From assembly GCA_030156665.1 (NCBI GenBank), contig JASGMB010000006.1, positions 1 through 52,436 of the forward strand: a stretch of DNA of 52,436 nt, read 5' to 3'. The DNA comes from Clostridiales bacterium (lineage in GTDB: Bacteria > Bacillota > Clostridia > SK-Y3). Positions 1 to 8,526 of the stretch are shown one piece after another (position 1 is the stretch's first letter; every line of letters begins with the position of its first letter). Below the pieces are notes generated by a model that ran no database searches, was not told the DNA's origin, and worked only from the letters and a program-made list of their open reading frames with translations. The position numbers and the translations under genes were made by a program.

Positions 1-17
1 CTTAAGATAATTATATC

Positions 18-46
18 AAAATAGTGAAAGCCGCACACTATTTTTT
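18..46 (+). terminator. Rho-independent terminator of the gene upstream of the window
   Basis: Nine-base arms AAAATAGTG (18-26) and CACTATTTT (36-44) enclose a 9-nt loop and run into six T residues. It probably ends the preceding gene, which in this conserved order is often acpP; that gene is outside the window. Confidence 0.75.
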
Positions 47-60
47 CATTACTATTTGTG

Positions 61-79
61 CCGCCAGCGGTAGCGGCGG
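61..79 (+). other. GC-rich hairpin just upstream of the fabF ribosome binding site
   Basis: CCGCC (61-65) pairs with GGCGG (75-79). A GC/GC inner pair and a GGTA loop complete the hairpin. It is strikingly GC-rich for this AT-rich DNA and ends three bases before the GGAGG of fabF, so an effect on initiation or mRNA stability is possible but only inferred. Confidence 0.5.
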
Positions 80-92
80 AATGGAGGTTAAG

Positions 93-1328
93 ATGAAAAG
101 AAAAGTAGTAGTAACTGGGATAGGTGCAGTGACACCTTTAGGACATGGGAAAACGAATTTTTGGAATGCTATAAAAGAAGGAAAATGTGGAATTGATTTT
201 GTTTCACGTTTTGACGTTAGTGATTATCCTTGTAAGATTGCTGCTGAAGTAAAAGACTTTGATGTGACGCAATATATAGATAAAAAAGAAGCAAAGAGAA
301 TGGATAGATATACCCATTATGCGATTAGTGCTTGTAAAATGGCTCTTGAAGATGCTAAACTAGATGTTAAAGAGCTTAATGCTGAGCGAGTAGGGGTGAT
401 TCTTGGCTCAGGAGTAGGAGGCATTGAAACTTTAGAGAATCAGCATGAAACTTTAATGGCAAAAGGACCGGGAAGAGTTAGTCCATTTTTTATTCCTATG
501 ATGATCTCTAATATGGCTGCAGGACATATAGCAATATTGACTGGCGCCAAAGGGATAAATGAAACTATTGTTTCAGCTTGTGCTTCTGGTACTAATGCAG
601 TGGGAGATGCTTTTCGTACTATTCGTAATGGAGATGCCGATGTAATCATAACCGGAGGAACAGAAGCGCCTATTACACCATTATCTTTTGCAGGATTTTG
701 TTCAATGAAAGCAATGTCTACTAGAAATGAAGACCCTAAATGTGCTTGCAGTCCATTTGACGCTGAAAGAGATGGATTTGTAATGGGAGAAGGGGCAGGT
801 ATTCTTATTCTTGAAGAATTAGAACATGCTCAAAAAAGAGGAGCAGAAATTATAGCTGAAGTAGTGGGATACGGTTCCACCGATGATGCATATCACATTA
901 CCGCACCAGCTCCAAATGGTGAAGGGGGTGCAAGAGCTATGAAACTTGCTATTGAAGATGCAGGTATTGATGTAAAAGAAGTAGATTATATAAATGCCCA
1001 TGGTACATCAACACCATATAATGATAAATTTGAAACAGCAGCTATTAAAACTGTATTTGGAGAACATGCTTATAATGTGGCCATAAGCTCAACAAAATCA
1101 ATGACTGGCCATTTATTAGGTGCTGCTGGAGGTATTGAAGCTATTATTTGTGCGTTAGCATTAAAAGAAGGTTATATTCCTGCGACTATAAATTATAAAA
1201 ATCCTGATCCGGAGTGCGATTTGGATTATGTTATAAACCAAGGAAGATATCAAGAAATAAAATATGCTCTTTCAAATTCATTAGGTTTTGGTGGACATAA
1301 TGCAACGGTTTTATTAAAAAAATATTAA
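93..1328 (+). CDS. fabF: Beta-ketoacyl-[acyl-carrier-protein] synthase II
   Basis: Condenses malonyl-ACP with acyl-ACP in cytosolic type II fatty acid elongation. The 411-residue product has the usual FabF length. The catalytic residues fall at the positions used for the E. coli enzyme: Cys163 in SACASGTNA, His303 in NAHGTSTP, and Lys335 and His340 in [13 protein letters not shown]. The start at 93 is chosen because GGAGG lies at 83-87 and [11 protein letters not shown] is the normal N-terminus; the reading frame is open further upstream, but that extension lacks a ribosome binding site. A terminator and a GC-rich hairpin precede it. rnc follows, as in many Firmicutes. Confidence 0.97.
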   Translation: MKRKVVVTGIGAVTPLGHGKTNFWNAIKEGKCGIDFVSRFDVSDYPCKIAAEVKDFDVTQYIDKKEAKRMDRYTHYAISACKMALEDAKLDVKELNAERVGVILGSGVGGIETLENQHETLMAKGPGRVSPFFIPMMISNMAAGHIAILTGAKGINETIVSACASGTNAVGDAFRTIRNGDADVIITGGTEAPITPLSFAGFCSMKAMSTRNEDPKCACSPFDAERDGFVMGEGAGILILEELEHAQKRGAEIIAEVVGYGSTDDAYHITAPAPNGEGGARAMKLAIEDAGIDVKEVDYINAHGTSTPYNDKFETAAIKTVFGEHAYNVAISSTKSMTGHLLGAAGGIEAIICALALKEGYIPATINYKNPDPECDLDYVINQGRYQEIKYALSNSLGFGGHNATVLLKKY

Positions 1329-1369
1329 TTTGTAGAGGTGGGGGGAAGAAGAACATTTTACCTTCTCCC

Positions 1370-1398
1370 TTTACTTTTATACTAAAATTTATTATTAT
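1370..1398 (+). promoter_or_regulatory. Possible sigma-A promoter for rnc
   Basis: TTTACT (1370-1375) and TATTAT (1393-1398) are separated by 17 bases, giving an expected start near 1405. Just upstream, about 1341-1370, a G-rich/C-rich imperfect hairpin could be a weak fabF terminator. Both hexamers deviate from consensus. Confidence 0.4.
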
Positions 1399-1415
1399 AA
1401 AATACCAATAATAGG

Positions 1416-1472
1416 TTAACAATTTTTGGCGAACAGTCAGAAATGATTTGACTGCTGGGCAATTTTTGTTAA
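1416..1472 (+). promoter_or_regulatory. Long imperfect hairpin in the rnc leader
   Basis: Two 24-nt arms (1416-1439 and 1449-1472) can pair at 18 of 24 positions, with symmetric mismatches and a 9-nt loop. The outer pairs are TTAACAA/TTGTTAA and the inner pairs CAGTCA/TGACTG. It ends 5 nt before the GGAGGA of rnc. In E. coli, RNase III cleaves a stem-loop in its own leader to autoregulate; this helix is a candidate for the same role, by inference only. Confidence 0.5.
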
Positions 1473-1487
1473 AAAGTGGAGGAATTT

Positions 1488-2201
1488 ATGCAAATCGATA
1501 GTCAGTTGAATCCTAATTTAGAAATTTTTCAAAAAAAGATTAAATATAAATTTAATAATATTAGTACGCTTTTAATAGCGTTCACTCATAGCTCTTATGC
1601 AAATGAAAATCGCCACAGCAATATTGTTAGTAATGAACGTTTGGAATTTTTAGGCGATGCTGTATTAAATATAATTATTAGTGATTATATATATCGGCAT
1701 TACCCAGAATTACCTGAGGGTGAACTTACCAGAATAAGAGCTAGCGTAGTATGTGAACCTTCTTTAGCACAATGTGCGCAAAAGCTAAATATAGGGAAAT
1801 ATCTTTTGCTAGGAAAAGGGGAAGAAATGACTGGAGGAAGAGAAAGAATTTCAATTCTTTCAGATGCCTTTGAGGCAATCCTAGCGGCAATATTTCTGGA
1901 TGGTGATTTGGAAGCTGCTAGAAAATGGGCTTTAGAGCAATTAACACCTACTATTAAAGCTGCTGTGCAAGGAACTGCTTTTAGAGATTATAAAACACTT
2001 CTTCAAGAATACATTCAAAAAAGCGGGGAAGAAAGAATAGAGTATGAAATTGTAAAAGAATCTGGACCAGATCACAATAAAGAATTTTATGTACAAGTTA
2101 AACATAATCATAACGTGATCGGTACGGGAAGTGGAAAGAGTAAAAAGGAAGCTGAACAAAATGCAGCAAAACATGCATTGGATAAGCTTGAAAATGCATA
2201 A
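1488..2201 (+). CDS. rnc: Ribonuclease III
   Basis: Double-strand-specific endoribonuclease that processes rRNA precursors and structured mRNAs in the cytosol. The N-terminal RNase III domain carries the signature NERLEFLGDAVL at residues 49-60, including acidic residues Glu53 and Asp57, and a second acidic cluster in ILSDAFEAILAAIF. The C-terminal part from DYKTLLQEYIQ is a double-stranded RNA-binding domain with the conserved KSKKEAEQNAAKHAL helix. The start at 1488 is preferred over an in-frame GTG at 1476 because that GTG overlaps the GGAGGA ribosome binding site. The order rnc, radical SAM gene, smc, ftsY is conserved in Clostridia. Confidence 0.97.
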   Translation: MQIDSQLNPNLEIFQKKIKYKFNNISTLLIAFTHSSYANENRHSNIVSNERLEFLGDAVLNIIISDYIYRHYPELPEGELTRIRASVVCEPSLAQCAQKLNIGKYLLLGKGEEMTGGRERISILSDAFEAILAAIFLDGDLEAARKWALEQLTPTIKAAVQGTAFRDYKTLLQEYIQKSGEERIEYEIVKESGPDHNKEFYVQVKHNHNVIGTGSGKSKKEAEQNAAKHALDKLENA

Positions 2202-2270
2202 TAGGTAGTTTTAAAATGTATTATATGGAAATCTTGAAGATTGGTGGTGAAGAGTGTGTGATGGATTGTA

Positions 2271-2292
2271 GATAAAATAGAATGATTTTATC
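2271..2292 (+). other. Hairpin in the leader of the radical SAM gene
   Basis: GATAAAAT (2271-2278) and ATTTTATC (2285-2292) form a perfect 8-bp stem with a 6-nt loop. A weaker outer pairing of GTGTGA with TCACAT may extend it. The following start codon has no clear ribosome binding site, so the structure could affect initiation. Confidence 0.45.
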
Positions 2293-2313
2293 GCGCCTCA
2301 CATTTTGAAATTA

Positions 2314-3414
2314 ATGAGCAAAGAATATTATATAATACCTGTTTTTGTACCTCATAAAGGATGCCCTTATGATTGTATTTTTTGTAATCAAAAAAAAATA
2401 ACTGGAACAGAAAAAGATGTTACTGCAAAGCAAATAGTTAAAAAAATACAAACATTTATAAAAACAATCCCGAATAAATCAGCAAATATAGAAGTTGCGT
2501 TTTATGGTGGAAGTTTTACTGGAATTCCTATTGATAAACAAAATGAATTACTGAGTGCTGCTCATTCCTTTAAAGAGAAAAAAATGATTCAAGGCATTCG
2601 TATTTCTACACGTCCAGATTATATCAATGTCCAAATCCTTAAAAATTTAAAAGATTTTGATGTAACCACAATTGAATTAGGTGTTCAATCTATGGCAAAT
2701 GAAGTTTTGCATTTAAGTTCCAGAGGACATAGCAGAGAAGATGTGATTAGGGCTAGTGCGATGATTCGTAAATTTAATATTTCTTTAGGACTACAAATGA
2801 TGATCGGTCTGCCGGGGGATACGCTGGAAAAAATGTTTTACACTGCAAATGAAATCATTAAACTAAAACCAGATGTTGTAAGAATTTATCCCACGCTTGT
2901 CATAAAACATACAGCATTAGAAACTTTATATAGCCGCAAGTTATATAAGCCGTTAAGCTTAGACGAGGCAATACAAATATGTAAAACTTTATTAATAATG
3001 TTTGAATCGGAAGATATCGAAGTGATACGTATAGGATTGCAGCCAACAGAAAATATCCTTCAGGGGAAAGATGTCATTGCAGGACCTTTCCACCCTGCGT
3101 TTAGAGAATTAGTTGAGTCGGAAATACGGCTAGATATGATGAAATGGGCTATAAGTCAATTTCGCAAAATTCCTCGTCAAATAAAGATTTATACAAATCC
3201 TAAAGCTATTTCAGAAGTTATAGCTAGAAAAAGAAAAAATATAGATTACTTAAAAGATAAATTTAACTTTTCTAAAGTTGAGATCATTCAAGATATAAAT
3301 TTATTAAGAGATGAAATTATAGTTAGCAGTGCCGAAGAAAGCCATGCTGTCAATAAAAAATTTTTTCTTAGGCTAATGAAAAATAGCAGGAATTTTATTG
3401 AAAATATAGAATAA
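2314..3414 (+). CDS. Radical SAM protein, Elp3-like, function unassigned
   Basis: The N-terminus holds the cluster-binding motif CPYDCIFC (CX3CX2C), which ligates a 4Fe-4S cluster and S-adenosylmethionine. It is followed by YGGSFTGIP, the glycine-rich motif of the Elp3/MiaB-type radical SAM fold. At 366 residues there is room for the barrel and a short C-terminal region, but no acetyltransferase domain like that of true Elp3. Homologues commonly sit between rnc and smc in Clostridia; the substrate is unknown. The ATG at 2314 is preferred over an in-frame TTG at 2305, but neither has a good ribosome binding site. The spoVS promoter appears to lie in its last codons. Confidence 0.85.
   Translation: MSKEYYIIPVFVPHKGCPYDCIFCNQKKITGTEKDVTAKQIVKKIQTFIKTIPNKSANIEVAFYGGSFTGIPIDKQNELLSAAHSFKEKKMIQGIRISTRPDYINVQILKNLKDFDVTTIELGVQSMANEVLHLSSRGHSREDVIRASAMIRKFNISLGLQMMIGLPGDTLEKMFYTANEIIKLKPDVVRIYPTLVIKHTALETLYSRKLYKPLSLDEAIQICKTLLIMFESEDIEVIRIGLQPTENILQGKDVIAGPFHPAFRELVESEIRLDMMKWAISQFRKIPRQIKIYTNPKAISEVIARKRKNIDYLKDKFNFSKVEIIQDINLLRDEIIVSSAEESHAVNKKFFLRLMKNSRNFIENIE
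3386..3412 (+). promoter_or_regulatory. Sigma-H-type promoter for spoVS
   Basis: GCAGGAATT (3386-3394), 11 bases, then ATAGAAT (3406-3412) fits the sigma-H consensus RnAGGAwWW-N11/12-RnnGAAT at every defined position. It lies in the last codons of the radical SAM gene, about 70 nt before spoVS. In Bacillus subtilis spoVS is transcribed by sigma-H, which supports the assignment. Confidence 0.6.
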
Positions 3415-3480
3415 TATTATTGATATTCAATATACCTAATACGCATACGAACAGTTAACTTTTAAGGGAGGTTTCATAAA

Positions 3481-3741
3481 ATGGAAGTACTAAAAGTATC
3501 AGCGCAATCTCAACCTAAAGCTGTAGCAGGTGCCCTAGCTGCTGTTTTGAGAGATAATGGTGTAGCAGAAATTCAGGCTGTTGGTGCAGGGGCTGTAAAC
3601 CAAGCAGTAAAGGCTATTGCAATTACAAGAGGTTTTGTAGCACCTAATGGTATAGATTTGGTTGCAATTCCGGCGTTTTCTAAAGTAGAAATTGATGGTG
3701 AAAATAGAACGGCTATTAAGTTTATTGTTGAAGCTAGATAA
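3481..3741 (+). CDS. spoVS: Stage V sporulation protein S
   Basis: An 86-residue Alba-like nucleic-acid-binding protein needed for full spore development; its exact molecular role is unknown. The whole sequence is typical, starting MEVLKVSAQSQPKAVAGALA and containing QAVGAGAVNQAVKAIAITRG. The start has AAGGGAGG about 10 bases upstream. It is flanked by a sigma-H promoter match and a strong terminator, so it is probably transcribed alone. Its presence is one of the clearer signs that the organism forms endospores. Confidence 0.96.
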   Translation: MEVLKVSAQSQPKAVAGALAAVLRDNGVAEIQAVGAGAVNQAVKAIAITRGFVAPNGIDLVAIPAFSKVEIDGENRTAIKFIVEAR

Positions 3742-3750
3742 GATAGTTTA

Positions 3751-3782
3751 AAAGGCGATGAAAATAACCATCGTCTTTTTTT
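3751..3782 (+). terminator. spoVS terminator
   Basis: GGCGATG (3754-3760) pairs with CATCGTC (3769-3775), including one G-U pair, flanked by AAA and a run of seven T residues. Confidence 0.85.
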
Positions 3783-3848
3783 GTTTACTGAATCATTTTA
3801 TTTAGTTCCCGGCCTGTAAGGTCTATATATATACTTTTATTTAGTTAC

Positions 3849-3876
3849 TTGTTATTTTAGAATTTTATGTTAAAAT
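3849..3876 (+). promoter_or_regulatory. Sigma-A promoter for smc
   Basis: TTGTTA (3849-3854) and TAAAAT (3871-3876) are spaced by 16 bases between the spoVS terminator and smc. A start near 3883 would leave a leader of about 25 nt. Confidence 0.5.
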
Positions 3877-3908
3877 GAGAATAGTTTAAATTTATGGGGT
3901 GTTTTTAA

Positions 3909-6900
3909 GTGTATCTTAAAAAATTAGAAATACAAGGTTTTAAATCTTTTCCTGATAAAATAGTATTAACATTTGGACCCGGTATTACATCCATTGTGGG
4001 GCCTAATGGCAGTGGGAAAAGCAACATATCAGATGCGGTGCGGTGGGTGTTGGGAGAACAAAGCGCTAAAATTTTACGTGGCAGCAAAATGGAAGATATA
4101 ATTTTTGCGGGAACAGAGTTAAGAAAGCCTTTAGGGTTTGCGGAAGTATCCCTGACAATTGATAATTCGAGTAAAATACTGCCTATTGATTTTAAAGAAG
4201 TTACTGTTACCCGAAGGGTTTATCGTTCAGGCGAAAGTGAATATTATATAAACAAGTCTGCTTGTCGATTAAAAAATATTCATGAATTATTTATGGATAC
4301 TGGACTAGGAAAAGACGGATATTCTATTATTGGACAAGGTAGAATAGATGAAATTTTAAGTACAAAATCTGAAGATAGACGGCAGGTGTTTGAAGAAGCA
4401 GCCGGAATCACAAAATATAAATTTAGGAAGCAAGAAGCTGAAAAGAAGCTTGAATTAACGCGTCAGAATTTAATCAGAATTAAAGATATTATAAATGAGT
4501 TAGAACTGCAATTGGACCCATTGCGGGAACAAGCGGAAAAAGCAAAAAAGTTTTTAAATTTAAGTGAACAGTTAAAAGTTTCGGAGATTAATATCTGTTT
4601 GCATATCATTGAAAAATTAAAAAAGAATTTAAATGAAGTTAATGAAAATTATGAAATTCTGTGTTCTCAATTAACTCAGAGTCAATCTGATTTGCAAAAA
4701 TTAGAGCATCAAGTAGAAGAATTATATACATATACTAAAAACAAAGAAAAAGAAATAGAAGAAATACGAAATAATCTACATAGTATAGAATCCACTATTA
4801 AGAGCTATACAAATGAAGTGAATATATGGGAAAATAATATTGAAAATAATATTGAAAATTTGAAAAAAATTAATCTGGAAGTGCAAAATACTTCCAATAA
4901 AATCATTAACTTCAAAGAAGAGTTATTTAATAAGCATTTACTGTTGGAAAAATTACTCAAATCACAACAAGAAGCAAATGATCATGTAAAAAAATTAGAA
5001 AAAGAAAACAAAAAAATTATTGAAGCAATGGAAAGTGAAAATTTAGCAATAGATTCTTTAAAAAGTGAAGTAATAGAGATTATGAACTCGATATCCGAAA
5101 CCAAAGTAAAAATAAACAGTCTTAAAGTACTTGATAAAAACTTTATAGACCGTAAAAATTACATTAACAAGGACATTGAAGAAAAGAATAAAGCTATTGC
5201 AGAATTAAATGAATTAAATAAGCATTTAGAACAAAAATTTGCATCCATGCAGCTGGAAATAAAACAAAAGCAAAGATTATTAGAACAAAGCCATAATGAA
5301 ATTAATAATAAACGTAAAGAACATGAAGTTTTAAAAAATAGGTATAATGAACGTATTTCAGTTAGAAAAGAGAAAGAATCAAAAAAATTTTTATTAGAAG
5401 AAATGGAAAAAGATTACGACGGATATAGTAAAAGTGTAAAGAACGTGTTGTTAGAGTGGAAAAATGGCAGATTAAGACGTTTAAATATTTATGGCGCATT
5501 ATCACAGCTTATTGATGTCCCAAAGCAATTCGTTACTGCAATTGAGATTGCATTGGGATCGGCCATGCAAAATATAGTTGTTGAGACTGAACAGGATGCA
5601 AAAATGGCCATTGAATTTTTAAAGTTAAATCATCTAGGAAGAGCAACTTTTTTGCCTATTTCATCTGTGAACGGTAATCTTTTACAAGACAGAAATGGTG
5701 AACTTAAAGATTTTCCGGGTTATCTAGGACTTGCTGCACAATGTATACATTTTGACAGTAAGTATCAAGGTATTATTAACAGCTTACTGGGCAGAGTTGT
5801 AATTGTTGATAATATTGATAATGGTATTAACATGGCTAAAAAATTCGGGTATAGGTTTAAAATAGTCACTTTGCAAGGAGATATTTTAAATGCCGGAGGT
5901 TCATTATCAGGCGGAAGTATTAATAAAGTCAATAGTTTTTTAAGCCGTCGAAAGGAAATTAATGAATTAAACCAAGAAATTTTATCTATTAGCTCTTCAA
6001 TAGATAAGATTGGTAAGGATATACTAGAAAAAGATAAAGAAATTAATGCATTAGAGAACAATATTCAAGTGTTAGAACAAAGTTTAAAAGAATATGAAGG
6101 AGATTGTATAGCGTTGGAATCGGATATTAAACATAATAGATCTATTTTGGATAATCATATGCAAAATAAAAACTTATTATTCAAGGAAAAAGAACAATTA
6201 AATGAACAGATTGAGAGTACTGCAAATGAAATTCAAATACTTTTAAACTCTGTAAAAACTTTTGAAGATGAAATAAAACGCATTGAAGACTTAATTTCCC
6301 AAAAGCAGGCTGACTATAAAGAAGAAATGGAAATTAAAGAACGCCTGACACAAGAAATATTGGATAAAAAACTTTTTTTAGGTTCTATTAATAAGGATAT
6401 AGACTTAGTAAATGAGAGAATCAAAGCGCTGCAGTATGAAATCAATGAATTTGAGAATAATAAAAATCGTAAAAATCAAGAGTACATAGAGCTGCAGAAA
6501 AAAAATGAAACTTTAAGAGAGCAAATAACTGTTAAGGCACAAGATATTCAAGCTTTGGAAAATAGATATAAGTTATTACAAGATAAACTGGAACAATGTT
6601 CTAATGAAAAAAAACAAGCTGAACAAAACATAAATGTATATCAATTAGCCATTAAGGATAAACGAGAAAATATTTCTCTACTTCAGCAAGAATATCATAG
6701 GATAGAAAACAAGAAATTAAGAATTGAGTTAGAATTAGAGAACAATGTCAATAAACTTTGGGATGAATATGAACTTACGTTTACCAGTGCTTTGGAATAT
6801 AAGAAAGATATTGAAAATATTGCTCAAGTACAAAAAAATATAAATGCTTTAAAAAATGAAATTAAAGCACTTGGTAATGTAAATGTAAATGCAATTGAAG

Positions 6901-7475
6901 AATATAAAAATACAAAAGAAAGATATGAATTTCTGTGCAAGCAGAGAGATGACCTTGAAGAAGCAGAAATAGGATTAGTCAAAATTATTACCGATATGCT
7001 TAACTTAATGAAAAAACAATTTTCTAATCAATTTCAGATTATCAATGAAAATTTTAAGATTGTTTTTAAGCAATTATTTGGGGGAGGAAAAGCAGAATTA
7101 AAACTTGCTGAACCAAATAATGTTTTAGAGAGTGGTATAGAAATTGAGGTTCAACCGCCAGGGAAAAAGTTACAAAATTTAATGCTTTTATCTGGTGGCG
7201 AAAAAGCTTTTACTGCAATAGCGTTACTATTTGCAATTCTTAAAGTCAGACCAACACCGTTTTGTATTTTAGATGAAATCGAGGCAGCATTAGATGATGT
7301 AAATGTATATAGATTTGCACAGTACTTAAAAAAGTATAGCCAACAAACACAATTTATTATTATAACACATAGAAGAGGAACAATGGAAACGGCTGATATT
7401 CTTTATGGCGTTACTATGCAGGAACATGGGGTATCTAAATTGATATCGTTAAAAATAGATGAAATAGCTAGCTAG
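3909..7475 (+). CDS. smc: Chromosome segregation protein SMC
   Basis: The 1188-residue ATPase of the bacterial condensin, which works with ScpA and ScpB (both encoded at 32.7-34.0 kb) to organise and segregate the chromosome. The Walker A motif GPNGSGKS is at residues 31-38. Two long coiled coils flank a central hinge at about residues 500-670 that contains AGGSLSGGS. The C-terminal head has the signature LSGGEKAFTAIALL and Walker B FCILDEIEAALDD. The GTG start is chosen because MYLKKLEIQGFKSF is the family N-terminus and GGGGTG lies 8 bases upstream. ftsY follows after 92 bases, a conserved pair. Confidence 0.98.
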   Translation: MYLKKLEIQGFKSFPDKIVLTFGPGITSIVGPNGSGKSNISDAVRWVLGEQSAKILRGSKMEDIIFAGTELRKPLGFAEVSLTIDNSSKILPIDFKEVTVTRRVYRSGESEYYINKSACRLKNIHELFMDTGLGKDGYSIIGQGRIDEILSTKSEDRRQVFEEAAGITKYKFRKQEAEKKLELTRQNLIRIKDIINELELQLDPLREQAEKAKKFLNLSEQLKVSEINICLHIIEKLKKNLNEVNENYEILCSQLTQSQSDLQKLEHQVEELYTYTKNKEKEIEEIRNNLHSIESTIKSYTNEVNIWENNIENNIENLKKINLEVQNTSNKIINFKEELFNKHLLLEKLLKSQQEANDHVKKLEKENKKIIEAMESENLAIDSLKSEVIEIMNSISETKVKINSLKVLDKNFIDRKNYINKDIEEKNKAIAELNELNKHLEQKFASMQLEIKQKQRLLEQSHNEINNKRKEHEVLKNRYNERISVRKEKESKKFLLEEMEKDYDGYSKSVKNVLLEWKNGRLRRLNIYGALSQLIDVPKQFVTAIEIALGSAMQNIVVETEQDAKMAIEFLKLNHLGRATFLPISSVNGNLLQDRNGELKDFPGYLGLAAQCIHFDSKYQGIINSLLGRVVIVDNIDNGINMAKKFGYRFKIVTLQGDILNAGGSLSGGSINKVNSFLSRRKEINELNQEILSISSSIDKIGKDILEKDKEINALENNIQVLEQSLKEYEGDCIALESDIKHNRSILDNHMQNKNLLFKEKEQLNEQIESTANEIQILLNSVKTFEDEIKRIEDLISQKQADYKEEMEIKERLTQEILDKKLFLGSINKDIDLVNERIKALQYEINEFENNKNRKNQEYIELQKKNETLREQITVKAQDIQALENRYKLLQDKLEQCSNEKKQAEQNINVYQLAIKDKRENISLLQQEYHRIENKKLRIELELENNVNKLWDEYELTFTSALEYKKDIENIAQVQKNINALKNEIKALGNVNVNAIEEYKNTKERYEFLCKQRDDLEEAEIGLVKIITDMLNLMKKQFSNQFQIINENFKIVFKQLFGGGKAELKLAEPNNVLESGIEIEVQPPGKKLQNLMLLSGGEKAFTAIALLFAILKVRPTPFCILDEIEAALDDVNVYRFAQYLKKYSQQTQFIIITHRRGTMETADILYGVTMQEHGVSKLISLKIDEIAS

Positions 7476-7567
7476 TGTTAGTCAATCATAAAAGTGCAAA
7501 TATGTTAAATAAATTTTAAAATTTTAATATATACATAGGGTAAGTAATAAAAGATGGAGGTATTTTT

Positions 7568-8497
7568 ATGTCACAAGAAAAGAAAAAAGGTTTTTTTGCC
7601 CGATTGAAAGAAGGATTATCAAAAACCCGTAATTCTATTACTGAAAAAGTGGACGAGGTGTTAAAAACTTTTAAAAAAGTTGATGAAGAATTATTTGAGG
7701 AATTAGAAGAAGTATTAATTACAGCCGATGTTGGTGTTCAAACTTCAATGGAAATTATTGAACGTCTGAGAAAAGCAACAAAAGAACAAAAGATTTCGGA
7801 TAGCTCAGACGTAAAAGAGTTATTAAAACAAATTATACGTGATATGTTGGAATTAGAAGATAATACATTAAAAATAGAGGGTCATCCAGCTGTAATTATG
7901 GTAATTGGAGTAAATGGTGTAGGAAAAACCACTTCTATTGCAAAAATTGCATATAAACTAAAAAATGAGGGTAAAAAAGTATTATTGGCAGCTGCGGATA
8001 CTTTTAGAGCTGCTGCTATAGATCAATTAGAAATTTGGGGAGATAGAATTGGAGTGGATGTAATAAAACATCAAGAAGGGGCAGACCCGGCGGCTGTAGT
8101 ATATGATGCAATTCAAGCTGCAAAATCTAGACGAATGGATGTAGTTATTTGTGATACTGCTGGTAGACTACATACAAAAAAGAATTTAATGGAGGAATTA
8201 AGAAAAGTATTTAAAGTAATTGATAGGGAGCTTCCCGATTCCAGCCGTGAGGTATTATTAGTATTAGACGCTACTACCGGACAAAATGCGGTTAATCAAG
8301 CAAAACTCTTTAATGAAGCAGCGGAAGTAACTGGTATCGTTCTTACCAAACTAGATGGAACGGCTAAAGGAGGTATCATTATAGCTATAAAGTCAGAACA
8401 AAATATTCCCGTTAAGTTAATTGGTGTAGGAGAAAAAATGGATGACTTACAAGAATTTGATTCTAAAGAATTTGTTGACGCACTTTTTGCAGAGTAA
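7568..8497 (+). CDS. ftsY: Signal recognition particle receptor FtsY
   Basis: SRP-family GTPase at the membrane that docks ribosome-SRP complexes at the translocon. The 309-residue protein has a short charged N-terminal region rather than the long acidic A domain of enterobacteria. The NG domain carries GVNGVGKTT (G1, residues 114-122), [18 protein letters not shown] (G3) and [10 protein letters not shown] (G4/G5). GATGGAGG precedes the ATG. Its partner Ffh is encoded 3.3 kb downstream, beyond an intervening UPF0182 gene. Confidence 0.98.
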   Translation: MSQEKKKGFFARLKEGLSKTRNSITEKVDEVLKTFKKVDEELFEELEEVLITADVGVQTSMEIIERLRKATKEQKISDSSDVKELLKQIIRDMLELEDNTLKIEGHPAVIMVIGVNGVGKTTSIAKIAYKLKNEGKKVLLAAADTFRAAAIDQLEIWGDRIGVDVIKHQEGADPAAVVYDAIQAAKSRRMDVVICDTAGRLHTKKNLMEELRKVFKVIDRELPDSSREVLLVLDATTGQNAVNQAKLFNEAAEVTGIVLTKLDGTAKGGIIIAIKSEQNIPVKLIGVGEKMDDLQEFDSKEFVDALFAE

Positions 8498-8526
8498 CTT
8501 TTATTTTTGATAAAAGGTGAGATTGT

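Noticed and set aside
1341-1370. fabF terminator with G-rich and C-rich arms
   Set aside because: Pairing requires several mismatches or bulges and the T tract is interrupted, so it is mentioned only as a weak possibility.
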